A DNA stretch of 64,000 bases from Gymnothorax reevesii (Eukaryota > Chordata > Actinopteri > Anguilliformes > Muraenidae): positions 3,795,001 to 3,859,000 of the forward strand of contig CM056574.1 in NCBI GenBank assembly GCA_029721435.1, read 5' to 3'. A program made the translations under genes and the position numbers. Positions 53,363 through 62,835 of this stretch are shown here, piece by piece (within the stretch, counting starts at the first letter, position 1; each line of letters opens with the position of its first letter). Below the pieces are notes generated by a model. That model was not told the DNA's origin, searched no databases, and saw only the letters and a program-made list of their open reading frames with translations.

Positions 53363-53800
53363 CAGGTGTTTGGTTCTCCATTTATAACGACATAAGTACC
53401 GTGTTTTTTAAGGGTATGACCCAGATTTCATTTATGAAAATCTCATTCCTCGATCAGCTGTTCGTGAGTTTGCCAAACTGCGTGCTAGGCTAACGTTGCA
53501 CTTTGTTGATGACTTCATTCATTTTGCTCTCCTAAGCTGACAACCCACAAGCTTGTTAGATTATGTATGGCATTTGGTCAGGCTAGAGTAAAACAATAAT
53601 ATGATCTGACGAAGAGAAAAAGATTAGAATACGAGAGAAGAGTCTAGACACAGCGGCAGCATGCAGTTAGACGCGCAGCAGCAGCTAGGGGGAAGCGCCA
53701 CTTTCACACTGGACACGAAACAAATTTTTGGTATGACAGATTACATTCATAGTCAATGCAAAGACCCGAATACACGCTTTTCGCGTCTGGTTTGAAAGCA
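53363..53800. other. Unassigned flank
   Basis: No gene recognised. A block near 53695-53795 (TTCACACTGGACACG, then CGCGTCTGG) has the style of fish MITE ends, and 18 bases at its end are mirrored at 55920-55937. Confidence 0.25.
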
Positions 53801-53826
53801 GCTTAATAGAGCGCTGGCGAAGAAAT

Positions 53827-55863
53827 ATGGAACAAAATTTGTTCCAACAGAAATTGAATGGAATTCTGGTTTTGAATTGAATTTAATTGGTTTTGAATTG
53901 AATTTAACCTGCCTTGAATTGAATTTTATCAGGTTTTGAATTGAATGTTGGGTTTGAATTGAATTTAATCAGCTTTGAATTGAATTTTTTGGTTTTGAAA
54001 TTGAATTAACAAGTAATCTGAAACTGAATTCAATTGTTTGTATTGAACTTAAGATAAAACTTGAAGCATTTATTAAGTTAGCACATGCAAATTCAGTTCA
54101 TAAAATTCAAATTCAGTTCTCTAAATTCAAGTTGAGTAACAGCACATGAACGCGCATCACGAGCTGCAGTCATGCCTCTGTCCCTCGTGGCTTGCCTTAT
54201 TTGTAATAAGGTGACCTATATAATTTCCAGGCAGCGCACCTCAGAACGAAACCCACCCGACTATACACCGAAAACGTTTACCAAAACTTCGGCTCTTTAT
54301 TAGTTTTTGTTTTAGCTCATCATAATAATCTTAAGCAGTTAACACCGAGTTAGCCTAAAATCATCAGTAAATGCACTCGCTAATCATCCCCCGCCGCGCG
54401 ATTAGCGCGAAGCGGGGGATATAGCATTGGGCTCCGTCCATCCATACAGACACATTAAATTGAGGCAGCGGGGGATATTGCCATGTTAGTGGCAAACACT
54501 TGTTTCCATAGTTTCTTTGGCTAAGTAAATAATGCTAATGTTAGTTAAGATTGAGGGTCTTTTCTCCCAGTCGGTATGTGTAAATGTATTTCGATGGCGA
54601 GCCTACATGTTAAAGCTCCTGGGCTTCAAGTGTAACGTTATATTCAGTCAAAATCTAAATAATTAGAGCTGTTCAGCACTTAAAATTCAAATTCTTTGGA
54701 ATTCAGTACTTTCTACTGATCATCGGCAATGTCACTAGTTCGGTCTCTGGCAGGTTAAAACCCTGAAGAAATATGCTGAAGTAAAAACTCGGACATCGCT
54801 CACTCACTGTACTAGTCACTGAACTAGTGACTTTGCTGATGACCAGTGGAAAATTACTGAATTCCGAGGAGCCACCGAATTTACATTGCAATTCATGTTT
54901 TCGTTAATGCTGTATATGATTTGCCGGATATAGCTAGCCAGCTGTAGACGAATCTGGAGCGTTTAAAATGCCACTACAGAACCATGTGCACACAATACGT
55001 GACTCCTTGTTGGCACCGTATTTCAGCAGAAAGCATATCCCTGTACTCTTAACTGCATAGTTTCGTGCATGAGTGAATTTAAATGTGTGTGAAGTACCGC
55101 TCCAGACACGGAATATTTCTTGAACCAGTTTCAGCCGCTACCCCTACTGGATTAATAGCAGTCTCTTCTCCTCGCGGGTATATCATCATTTTGTGACTCC
55201 AGGTATTCTGAACCTTGAAGCCATACGAAGTTTTAGTTCTGAACAGCTCTATCAAATTATTTTGATTTTGACTGAATATACACTTTAAGCCCACGCGCTT
55301 GAACGTGTAACGTTAGGCTCGCCAGCTAAATATAGTCACATATACCGATTAGGAGAAAGTGACCTAATTGTGACTTAGTTAGCATTTTTTTACAATGCAG
55401 AAGAAAGGCTAGAAATCAGCAAGTACATTTACTAATGATCTTGGGCTGACTTAGGGTTAACTGTTGAGGATTAATACGATGAGCTAAAACAAATAAACCG
55501 ATAAAGAGCCGAAGTTTTGGTAAAAGTCTTCCGTGTATAGTCGGGTGGGTTTCGTTCTGAGGTGCACTTCCTGGAAATTATATAGGTCAACTTATTCCAA
55601 ATAAGGCTAGCCTCGCGGGACTAATTTTATGACCTGAATTTGAATGTGCGAACTGAATGAAATGCTTCAATTTTTGTCCTAAAATTCAATACAAATAATT
55701 GGATTCAGTTTCAGATTACTAGTTAATTCAATTTCAGAACCAAAAAATTCAATTCAAACCCAAAATTCAATTGAAAACCTGATAAAATTCAATTCAAAAC
55801 AAATTCAATTCAATTCAAAATCAAAATTCAATTCAATTTCTGTTGGAACAAATTTCGTTCCAT
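53827..55863. mobile_element. Foldback element with very long inverted arms
   Basis: The left arm (53827-54690) is the reverse complement of the right arm (55229-55863) over more than 600 bp, with a central spacer of about 540 bp. Shared blocks include CTATATAATTTCCAGG, GAACGAAACCCACCCGACTA, ACCAAAACTTCGGCTC and AACAGCTCT. The outer 250 bp of both arms consist of ATTGAATT-type repeats. Each tip is itself near-palindromic: ATGGAACAAAATTTGTTCC on the left and GGAACAAATTTCGTTCCAT on the right. No transposase is encoded and no clear target duplication is seen. Confidence 0.9.
54386..54484 (+). repeat. Hairpin-headed short insert in the left arm of the foldback
   Basis: A stem ATCCCCCGC-CGCGCG with GCGCGAAGCGGGGGAT (54386-54420) is followed by ATAGCATTGGGC. 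The mirrored right arm near 55390-55420 lacks this block, so it is a later insertion into the left arm. Confidence 0.6.
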
Positions 55864-56426
55864 AAAGAGAAGGCATTAAACGTGGAATGCACGCCCAAGC
55901 CTGCTAAGTGCTGGCCGCAGCCAGCGCTCTGTTAAGCTCTATAGTGTCTAAAACGAAAGCCCTGCAGAAGGGCTGGTGTATCTAACGCATTATAATTGTT
56001 CATTAGCAGCCTACCTTCAATTACTTCCATTTTTCAGTGCCCGGTCTGCTCTTCTTTCTCCCCTTTTCCTCAGTGCTTCTCTCCTCGAATTGACCTGGCT
56101 TGATTTTTATCCTTTTTTTCATTGCGAACTCAGACCAAAACTCTATCCTCGATGTCAGAGTCGTTGAAATGTTCGCTACAAATCACACTATTGTCGCTTG
56201 GTCCTTGCCATTTTGCCCGAGTCAGTTTCACCCCAGACGCCCAAATTTAGCTTATTTTTTCATCTTGTGGAAATCGATGAAGGCTGACTCCTCCTTTGAA
56301 TACGTTACTGTAACCTGCTACAGTGCATCTGGTAGGCATTTGGTCCGCCATTTCCCGAAATTTCGCGAGGAAATAACGATTTTATAAATCCACTGCAGTT
56401 CGTGTCCCATAGGCAGTAATAGAAAA
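55864..56426. other. Unassigned region
   Basis: Beyond the mirrored 18 bases at 55920-55937, no recognised gene. Short frames on both strands lack domains. Confidence 0.2.
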
Positions 56427-56450
56427 ACGAGCTCCACTGAGCTCGTCTAG
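56427..56450 (+). repeat. Terminal-type hairpin followed by CTAG
   Basis: ACGAGCTC-CACT-GAGCTCGT (56427-56446) is a perfect 8 bp stem with a 4-base loop, directly followed by CTAG and TT. The layout equals the right end of 44103-44495. A 5' partner was not identified. Confidence 0.55.
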
Positions 56451-56639
56451 TTCTTTGTATGACATCAATGTCAATCCCACAGAAGTTGGACCTTATTGTG
56501 GGTGGGCTGAAAATCAAGGTCTGCCATCAGATAAGCCTAAAATTATTAATCTGTGTATTTTCATGGGAATTTTTGGCGCAGACATAGTTTACAGGTACAG
56601 AATTATGGAATTTCTGTCAATGTACCCAGTAATGGAGAG

Positions 56640-58273
56640 TTCCTTTAAGATAAAAAAGCTTGAATAGTCATAAAATTTGGTGTGATCATTGCATTTCTCA
56701 TACCGGGTTATGGTAGTTTTTTTTGGCCAAACAGGAAGTGAGCTATAAGCCATTTCCTGCCTTTTTCCAAATTTTGCAAACACAAGTTTGAAGGCCTTAG
56801 AGTACTCAAACTTGCAAAACGTTGCAAAAATGATAATTCTCCTATCGTCTTCAATTTCATTCGTCAACTGGCACAAAATATGGCATAATGGCTCTATAGC
56901 GCCCCCAATCAGATTTTTAAAAGAATTGCCCTTTTGAGGGTCTCAGCACGCTCGAAAACTCAGAAGATTTTGTACAAGTATAAAGACCATCATTGGTATT
57001 ACTCTGATAAAAAGCTTAGATATAGGCGTGGCAAAAATGGTATAATGGCACCCCCTGGAAAATTTCAAATAAGCAGCCCTTGCAGCCCCGTAAACCTACA
57101 TATATGAAATTCGTAGACATGTGATTTATGTTGTGACCTAAAAAAAGTCTCTTGATGCCATGACCTAGACTCTACAGGAAGTCTGCCATTTTAAATTGAA
57201 ATTGCAACTTTTTAAAATTTTTCGCCATTAATAGGCGTCGTACTTTAACGAACTTCTCTTAGAGATTTTATCAGATTAACCTAAAATTTGGCAAATGACA
57301 TCTTAAGACCTTGCTGATGTTAAATTGCGAAGCTTTTTTGGATTCATTGAACAATGTATCCATGGCGTCGTGGCGAATATCAATCTTCCGCCATGAAACA
57401 AGAAGTTGCTTTTGCTCACACATACTTTGTGAGATTTGCCCGAAACTTCACAAGGGTGATAAGTCTCCTCCCAAGTACACACACATGCTGATATGAGAAG
57501 GCTCCACAGCACCCTCTAGCCACAGCCATGGTAAGATAAAAGTACTTAAATATTCATGAAATTTGGTGCGATTGTTGATTTTCTTATCCAAGTTATTGGT
57601 AATTTATTAGAAATTTTTTGGCCAAACAGGAAGTCAGCCATTTTGATTTTAAGATGTCATTTTGGCCCGATTTCCCCAAGTTGTATTTTAACGAACTCCT
57701 CATAGCGATTCTGTCCAATCAACCTTAAATTTAATTCAGATCATCAAGAGACCATATTGATCAAAAGTTTTGCTCTGCATGTCTGTAGCTCAATGGCCGT
57801 GGCCGCTATGGCGTCCCCATTTCTGATGCCTGGCCGTGCACATTCAAGCTGCTCTCTCTCTCTCATACTTCGTCCTAATGGATTCAAAATTCCTGTACAA
57901 AAGAACTCTGTCCTGAATGCCTCCATATGCTCGTAGGCAATTTTGCTCATGGCGCCCCCTTGTGGAAACAGGAAATGTCACATTTTACATCGAAATAGGT
58001 TGATTTGCACAGCTTCATATTTGTGCTGAGGGTCTGCCCCTGAATGCACCTGCCCACATTTGGTTACGCTCTGAGCGCCCCCTGGTTGAAGTATCAACTT
58101 GTCATCACTCCTTCACCTTTGTCTGATTCGCTCAACACTTTCTCTCAGGTTGGGGCCTGCACTTGACCTGTCCACTGGTCGTGAGTGCACAGCTGCACCC
58201 GTCAGGATCTCACCACAACCCTATCCTGTGGAAGATGGAGAGGCCCCGTTCAACGCTGCTTGCAGCTTTAATT
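56640..58273 (+). repeat. Second diverged copy of the array repeat
   Basis: The block order again follows the array unit: CAGGAAGTGAGCTATAAGC (56733), TATAGCGCCCCC (56897), CAGGAAGTCTGCC (about 57176), CACAGCACCCTCTAGCC (57507), and the closing AACGCTGCTTGCAGCTTTAATT (58252-58273). The region 57640-58250 contains material not in the array, including ATGGCGCCCCCTTGTGG at 57949-57965. Confidence 0.85.
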
Positions 58274-58539
58274 GTTTATTTTATAGCTGATGTGTATAAG
58301 TATAGTCAAATATGGTTATTATGGTTGAAATTTTTTTCTTTAAAAGGAATAAATAAATAAAAGTGAGCTTGCCTTAGTGGAGTGTGTGTGTGCATGCGTG
58401 TGTGAGAGAGATTTGTGTGTGTGCACATATGAGTGTATTTGTTGGGGGACAATAGTCAGTAAATTGTTTTAGAGTGAGATGGAAAGAGAAATGTTCGAGC
58501 CAACATTAGGTGCAGGGGTCAGGATTAGATTACGATTGG
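58274..58539. other. Unassigned region with a degenerate GT/GA tract
   Basis: GTGTGTGTGTGCATGCG and GTGAGAGAGA-type simple sequence lies at 58380-58435. No gene recognised. Confidence 0.4.
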
Positions 58540-60280
58540 TTCTCAGGAATAGAAGGGCAGAAAATGCTGTTGAATTGAGGGAGATGGCTGAGTCAGGATT
58601 TGTGGGAAATGAATGATTGGTGAGCAGATGGAGTGGGGTTCAATAGTGGGGTGTTGTGTATGGTGTTCCATAGAAATGTAATCCAAGAGTAAGTTTTTTT
58701 TTATTCCAGTATTTGTATTGTTTTTTGATTTCCAGTTCATGAGGATGGTTTTCTTGGTGACAGCTAGGGCAGTGAGGAGTAACCTATTGTTTGATTTAGT
58801 TAAATTTGTGTTCAATGTGTCACCAAGTAAGCAGAGTGATGGGGATTAAGGGATATGACAGCCCAAGAGGACTGAGAGGGATGAGGTGACATCCTTCCAG
58901 AATTGCTGAACCGGTGTACAATACCAGATCGCGTGAATAAAGGTGTCGGAGATGTTTTGGGTGCAGTTCGTACAAGTGCCTGGAGAGAACCCCATTTTAA
59001 ACATTTTGTGCCCAGTATAATGCGGTCAGTGGAGTACCTTGTATTGAATTAGTTGTAGATTTGCATTTTTTGACATGATAGATGTTTTTGCAGATTTGGC
59101 TCCAGAAGTTGGCATCAGGAGCAATTGACAGGTCTGTTTCCCATTTTGTAGTAGGAAGTGAGTTATCACACTGTAATATTATTCTGTATATTTTAGAAAG
59201 GAGTTTTTTGACTGAATGAATATTGATGAGGTCTAATCATGCTGCTGGGAGGTCTAGGTTGGTGGTTGTGATATTTCTTGCGGCATGAATTGATGATTTA
59301 ATTGATGATTTCCAAAAATTTATTGCTCCTGATGCCGTACTCCTGGACCAGGTGAGTAAATGGGACAAGAGCATTGTTCTGGAGAATGTGTCTCAAGTGA
59401 GTGATTCCTTTATCAGACCACGTGCGAAAGTAGAGCGGTTTCTTGTTGCTGAGAAAGTCAGGGTTGTACCAGATTGGAGTGAGTTTAGATGGACCTTGTG
59501 TAGAGTTTGTAATGCTGTGGAATTTCCACCAGGCTATCAGGGTCGTAGATATTGTCAGTGTTTTAAAACGGGTGGGTTTTAAAGGATTGACTGAGAAATG
59601 GTCAATCAGAAGTGCAAATACTGTTACAAAGTGTCTGTTCCAGGTCTACCCACGTAGTGTCTGATTGCTGGGGATGGATCCATTTGAATATGTATTGTAG
59701 TTTATTTGCTGGATAGTAATGATGAAAATTTAGTGCTGCAAGGCCTCTTTGTGTCTTTGGTTTTTGTAGAGTTGTTAGTTTGATTCTTGGTGTTTTAGTT
59801 TTCAAGTAGAATTTTGTTATATTTGAATCAAGAGATTTGAACCATGAGCGTGTAGGTTGGGCTAGAATCATGGGAAAACGATAATTAATTTTTGGAAGTA
59901 TTGACATTTTAACTGTTGCGATTCGGCCTGTTAAGGAGAGTGGTAGATTCATCCAACGGAGGAGGTTGTCTTATTATTTTAAGCAATGGAGAATAGTTGA
60001 GCTTGAACAGTTCTGATAGCCTGGGGGAGATTTAATTCCCAAATATGTGATATGATCTGTGCATAAAGGAATAGATGAAGTGCAGGCTGTCATATCCCGG
60101 TTATTACTTTACAATGGGAGGATGGATGACTTATGCCAGTTAAGAGTAGTTAGAGATGCTAGAGAATGTTTGTTTCTATGTGCTTAATTGTTTCTGGAAG
60201 TGATGAGTGGGGATTTTGGATAAAGAGTATAATGTCATCAGCATAAAGACTAATTTTATGGTGTATGTTTTGTGTCTGGA
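58540..60280 (-). pseudogene. L1/Tx1-type LINE, ORF2 C-terminal half
   Basis: On the minus strand the RT palm reads ISLYADDIILFIQNP (60218-60262) with the catalytic YADD. Downstream WMNLPLSLTGRIATVKMSIL (59895-59955), PRIKLTTLQKPKTQRGLAAL and YYPANKLQYIFKWI match the thumb and connection of L1/Tx1-group ORF2 proteins. The 58543-58815 frame is probably the last part of ORF2. Frameshifts separate the pieces. The element is 5' truncated just before YADD, near 60280. Confidence 0.8.
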
Positions 60281-60289
60281 CTCCCTTAA

Positions 60290-60720
60290 TGATGTTGTTT
60301 TGGCAGATGGCTGCAAAATTTCACCTCTAATGGAGCTATGCCATCATAATGTCGACAGAAATGTTTTCCGTTGCATGGAAGTACTTCAAAGTGTTTAAAC
60401 AGGAATTTTCTTTCACACCACTTGAGCTTGTATCAGAGAGCCTGGCATGTTCTGTGTGACTCTCTAGTTCGCATCTCAACATAATCATCATCCAACACCG
60501 TTTATATTCGTTCTCTGTCTATCAAACAAAACTGGCAAGGTTTATTGGCAGAGAAGCTCTCGACATAACCACACAATATGTGCATTGCCAAATTATCTGC
60601 TGTTAATACAGTGATAGTCCCAAACAGCTTACGATTTTCTCCCTGAACATTTATGTTTATACCAGAATTTTCAAGGAGGCTGATGTCTTCAAGTAATGGT
60701 TCCACTACTTTCCCAAGCCC
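60290..60720 (-). pseudogene. CACTA/EnSpm-like transposase fragment (tentative)
   Basis: The minus strand at 60502-60705 reads TVLTADNLAMHILCGYVESF then CQFCLID, and at about 60340-60460 in another frame VKENSCLNTLKYFH and ISVDIM. This order (GDNLG-H---G--ESF, CRFCL, VK-NS-LN-L-YFHV, D-MHDILEG) is familiar from uncharacterised, transposase-like fish proteins that I associate with EnSpm/CACTA elements. The HDI step has decayed. Assignment rests on memory of the pattern. Confidence 0.4.
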
Positions 60721-60950
60721 TCATGTTTGAAACGAAGATGCTGGTGAATATGAGCTCAGGATGAATTGAATTCATGCGGCAGGTTTCTTATGCAGAAGTA
60801 GATGGCACCCATTTTATGAATTTTTGTCTTGGATCCTAAACATTTTAAATGTTGTCTTATATGCCTACTGCTTGCACGCAAAAATGTTGTTTACTGCCAT
60901 ACAGCACAGTTGTAACATGGGGATTTTCATTGGTTGTACTTGTTTGGCTA

Positions 60951-61549
60951 CAGGGGGCCGTCAAGCTGTCACGGAATTACAGTTCCATTACATTTTGGGT
61001 TGGAACTCTACAACTAAATAAGATAAAATCAAGTATGATATTTTATATTGAAGGTATTAACTTGTTCTTTAATATCATTAAGTGAAAATGTATTTTTTGA
61101 GAAATTTTAATAGAAGAAACAAGCAAAAACTACTCCGTCACGGAATTACACAAAATTGACGTGGTTTTTTTAAAGTTGTGTTTAACTATCCAGAAAGTGA
61201 TGTTCCTATCATAGTTAAGTTATGAAACTTCAATATGTTCATACTTAAGGTGTTTTTTGTTAATACTGTAAGTTATAGAAACAAATATTGACTTTAACCC
61301 TGCTTTATGGCCAAGAAAATTCAAAAAGTCAGTGTCACAGAATTACATGAGGCAAATTGTCACGGAATGACAGCAATAGTATTAATTAGTTTCAATGTAT
61401 CTATTTCAATATATTATACATAATTATTTACATTTTTACAGTTTAGCAATATAGTACAATGAGTTTTCCACTTATGACCAATCATAATACATACTTCAAA
61501 TTTATTTTTTTTTTAATCTCCATGTCAACATTGGCTTGGCGGCCCCCTA
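60951..61549. mobile_element. Short TIR element with repeated internal motif
   Basis: Ends CAGGGGGCCGTCAAGC (60951-60966) and, on the minus strand, TAGGGGGCCGCCAAGC (61549 down) match at 14 of 16 positions. The word TGTCACGGAATTACA or a one- to two-base variant occurs at 60967, 61136, 61333 and 61358. No coding frame and no target duplication are seen. I infer a non-autonomous DNA transposon; the class is open. Confidence 0.55.
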
Positions 61550-61604
61550 GAATAATTTCCCTGTAAAATGTTTTTTCACATTTTGTCTTGTTCACAAGTG
61601 TTAA

Positions 61605-61806
61605 CCCTTAGAGCAACGAAATAATTAAATGAATATTTTTAATTTTATCTTGTGCTCTTTGAAATTTATCATGTGGCAACTTGTTTAAAAGCGCTCCCCT
61701 GCTGGAGTTCTTTTAAACGGGCTGCCACATGATGATGGGTTTTCAGCAGCTTTGATTTTGAATTGAAATAATGGAGCAAATATAGCTGCATTTGGCGCGC
61801 AAAGGG
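61605..61806. mobile_element. piggyBac-like MITE
   Basis: TTAA stands on both sides (61601-61604 and 61807-61810), with ends CCCTTAGAGC and GCGCAAAGGG, so the tips form CCCTT...AAGGG. The 202 bp interior contains a central palindrome: ATGTGGCA at 61669 pairs with TGCCACAT at 61721, and TTTAAAA with TTTTAAA between them. No coding frame. Confidence 0.8.
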
Positions 61807-61810
61807 TTAA

Positions 61811-62790
61811 AACCGTAAACTCAATTTAATGACTCTCAAAATAAAATTCTTATCAGTTACTTTATTGCCTGGTCCACAGTACAGGATAATCGGGCTGATT
61901 TTTGTTTTGATCTCCCCCTTCCGATCAAAGCCAGCAACGGCCCAATTATCTGTTTGCAAACAACATCGTGTCTGATTTTCCTGTGGTGTGGGGTGTGTTA
62001 AGAGTGATTTTGTCAGGTCTGATCCGCTTGGAGGCCTCTGAAGGAGAGATCGTAAATAATGAACATGTTTAATATTTGCGATTAGAAATCCTGTAGTGTG
62101 TAAGGTGCTCCACACACCATAAGATCAGAAGAGAGATCTTGTGCGATCTGTCTTTTATCATCGAGTGTGTGGTCTCTAAATCTGTGAAGGTCTGAAGACT
62201 CCTGTAATGTGTGCCAGCCTTAACTTTCAAATGGAATACAATAGTGCAGCACTTCTGATAGAAAATTTTACCCACATGCTTCACAATTGTAACATAAATA
62301 TTACTTCCTGTTTATATTATGAAAATTAACTGCTTGACATCATCTCATGCATAATGTAACTTATTATTATACCAAGCACTTATTTGCAGGTTTAAGTGAC
62401 GCAGATTCATGTTTGAGTACTTCAGCAGAAAGTGAAAATTGCAGTTACCCAATACAATATATGGTTATATACCTGTATAACCATTATAATTCATCGTGTT
62501 TAGTCTCTTTTTGACTGCTGGAACTGAAATCATGCTCCCATTGTGTTGCACTGACATAGTTTGTCAATATCCTTCTCTGGTATGATTGATCCAAATAGTT
62601 ATACTATTGAGCCTTTCTGGTCTAGCAATTTGGTGAGCTGTTCCTGAATTCTTTAGTTTGGTTTAGGTTGACAAATGAGAGAGAAAATAAAAAAATGTAA
62701 AAGAATAGATTGCTGGAATCATCCAAAATCTGTGGAGAAAGTATTTCTTTCATCTCGATTGTCCAGTTTAAAGTTAAAATCCCTTCCTCC
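61811..62790 (+). other. Probable intron or 5' flank of the zinc-finger gene
   Basis: No exon-like frame or promoter was recognised. The 3' end runs into the pyrimidine-rich stretch and AG at 62801-62802. A T-rich, AT-rich texture is consistent with intronic DNA. Confidence 0.4.
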
Positions 62791-62802
62791 ATTTCCCCAC
62801 AG
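62779..62802 (+). promoter_or_regulatory. Splice acceptor before the coding exon
   Basis: A pyrimidine tract CCCTTCCTCCATTTCCCCAC ends in AG at 62801-62802. The following sequence holds an in-frame TGA (62815) before the start codon, so this exon would begin in the 5' UTR. Confidence 0.6.
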
Positions 62803-62835
62803 GAGCTGCACTTCTGAACACATCAGATCAGCAGA

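Noticed and set aside
58540..58815. Stand-alone small gene on the minus strand
   Set aside because: Position and frame fit the decayed end of the L1/Tx1-type LINE; no start context or splice signals.
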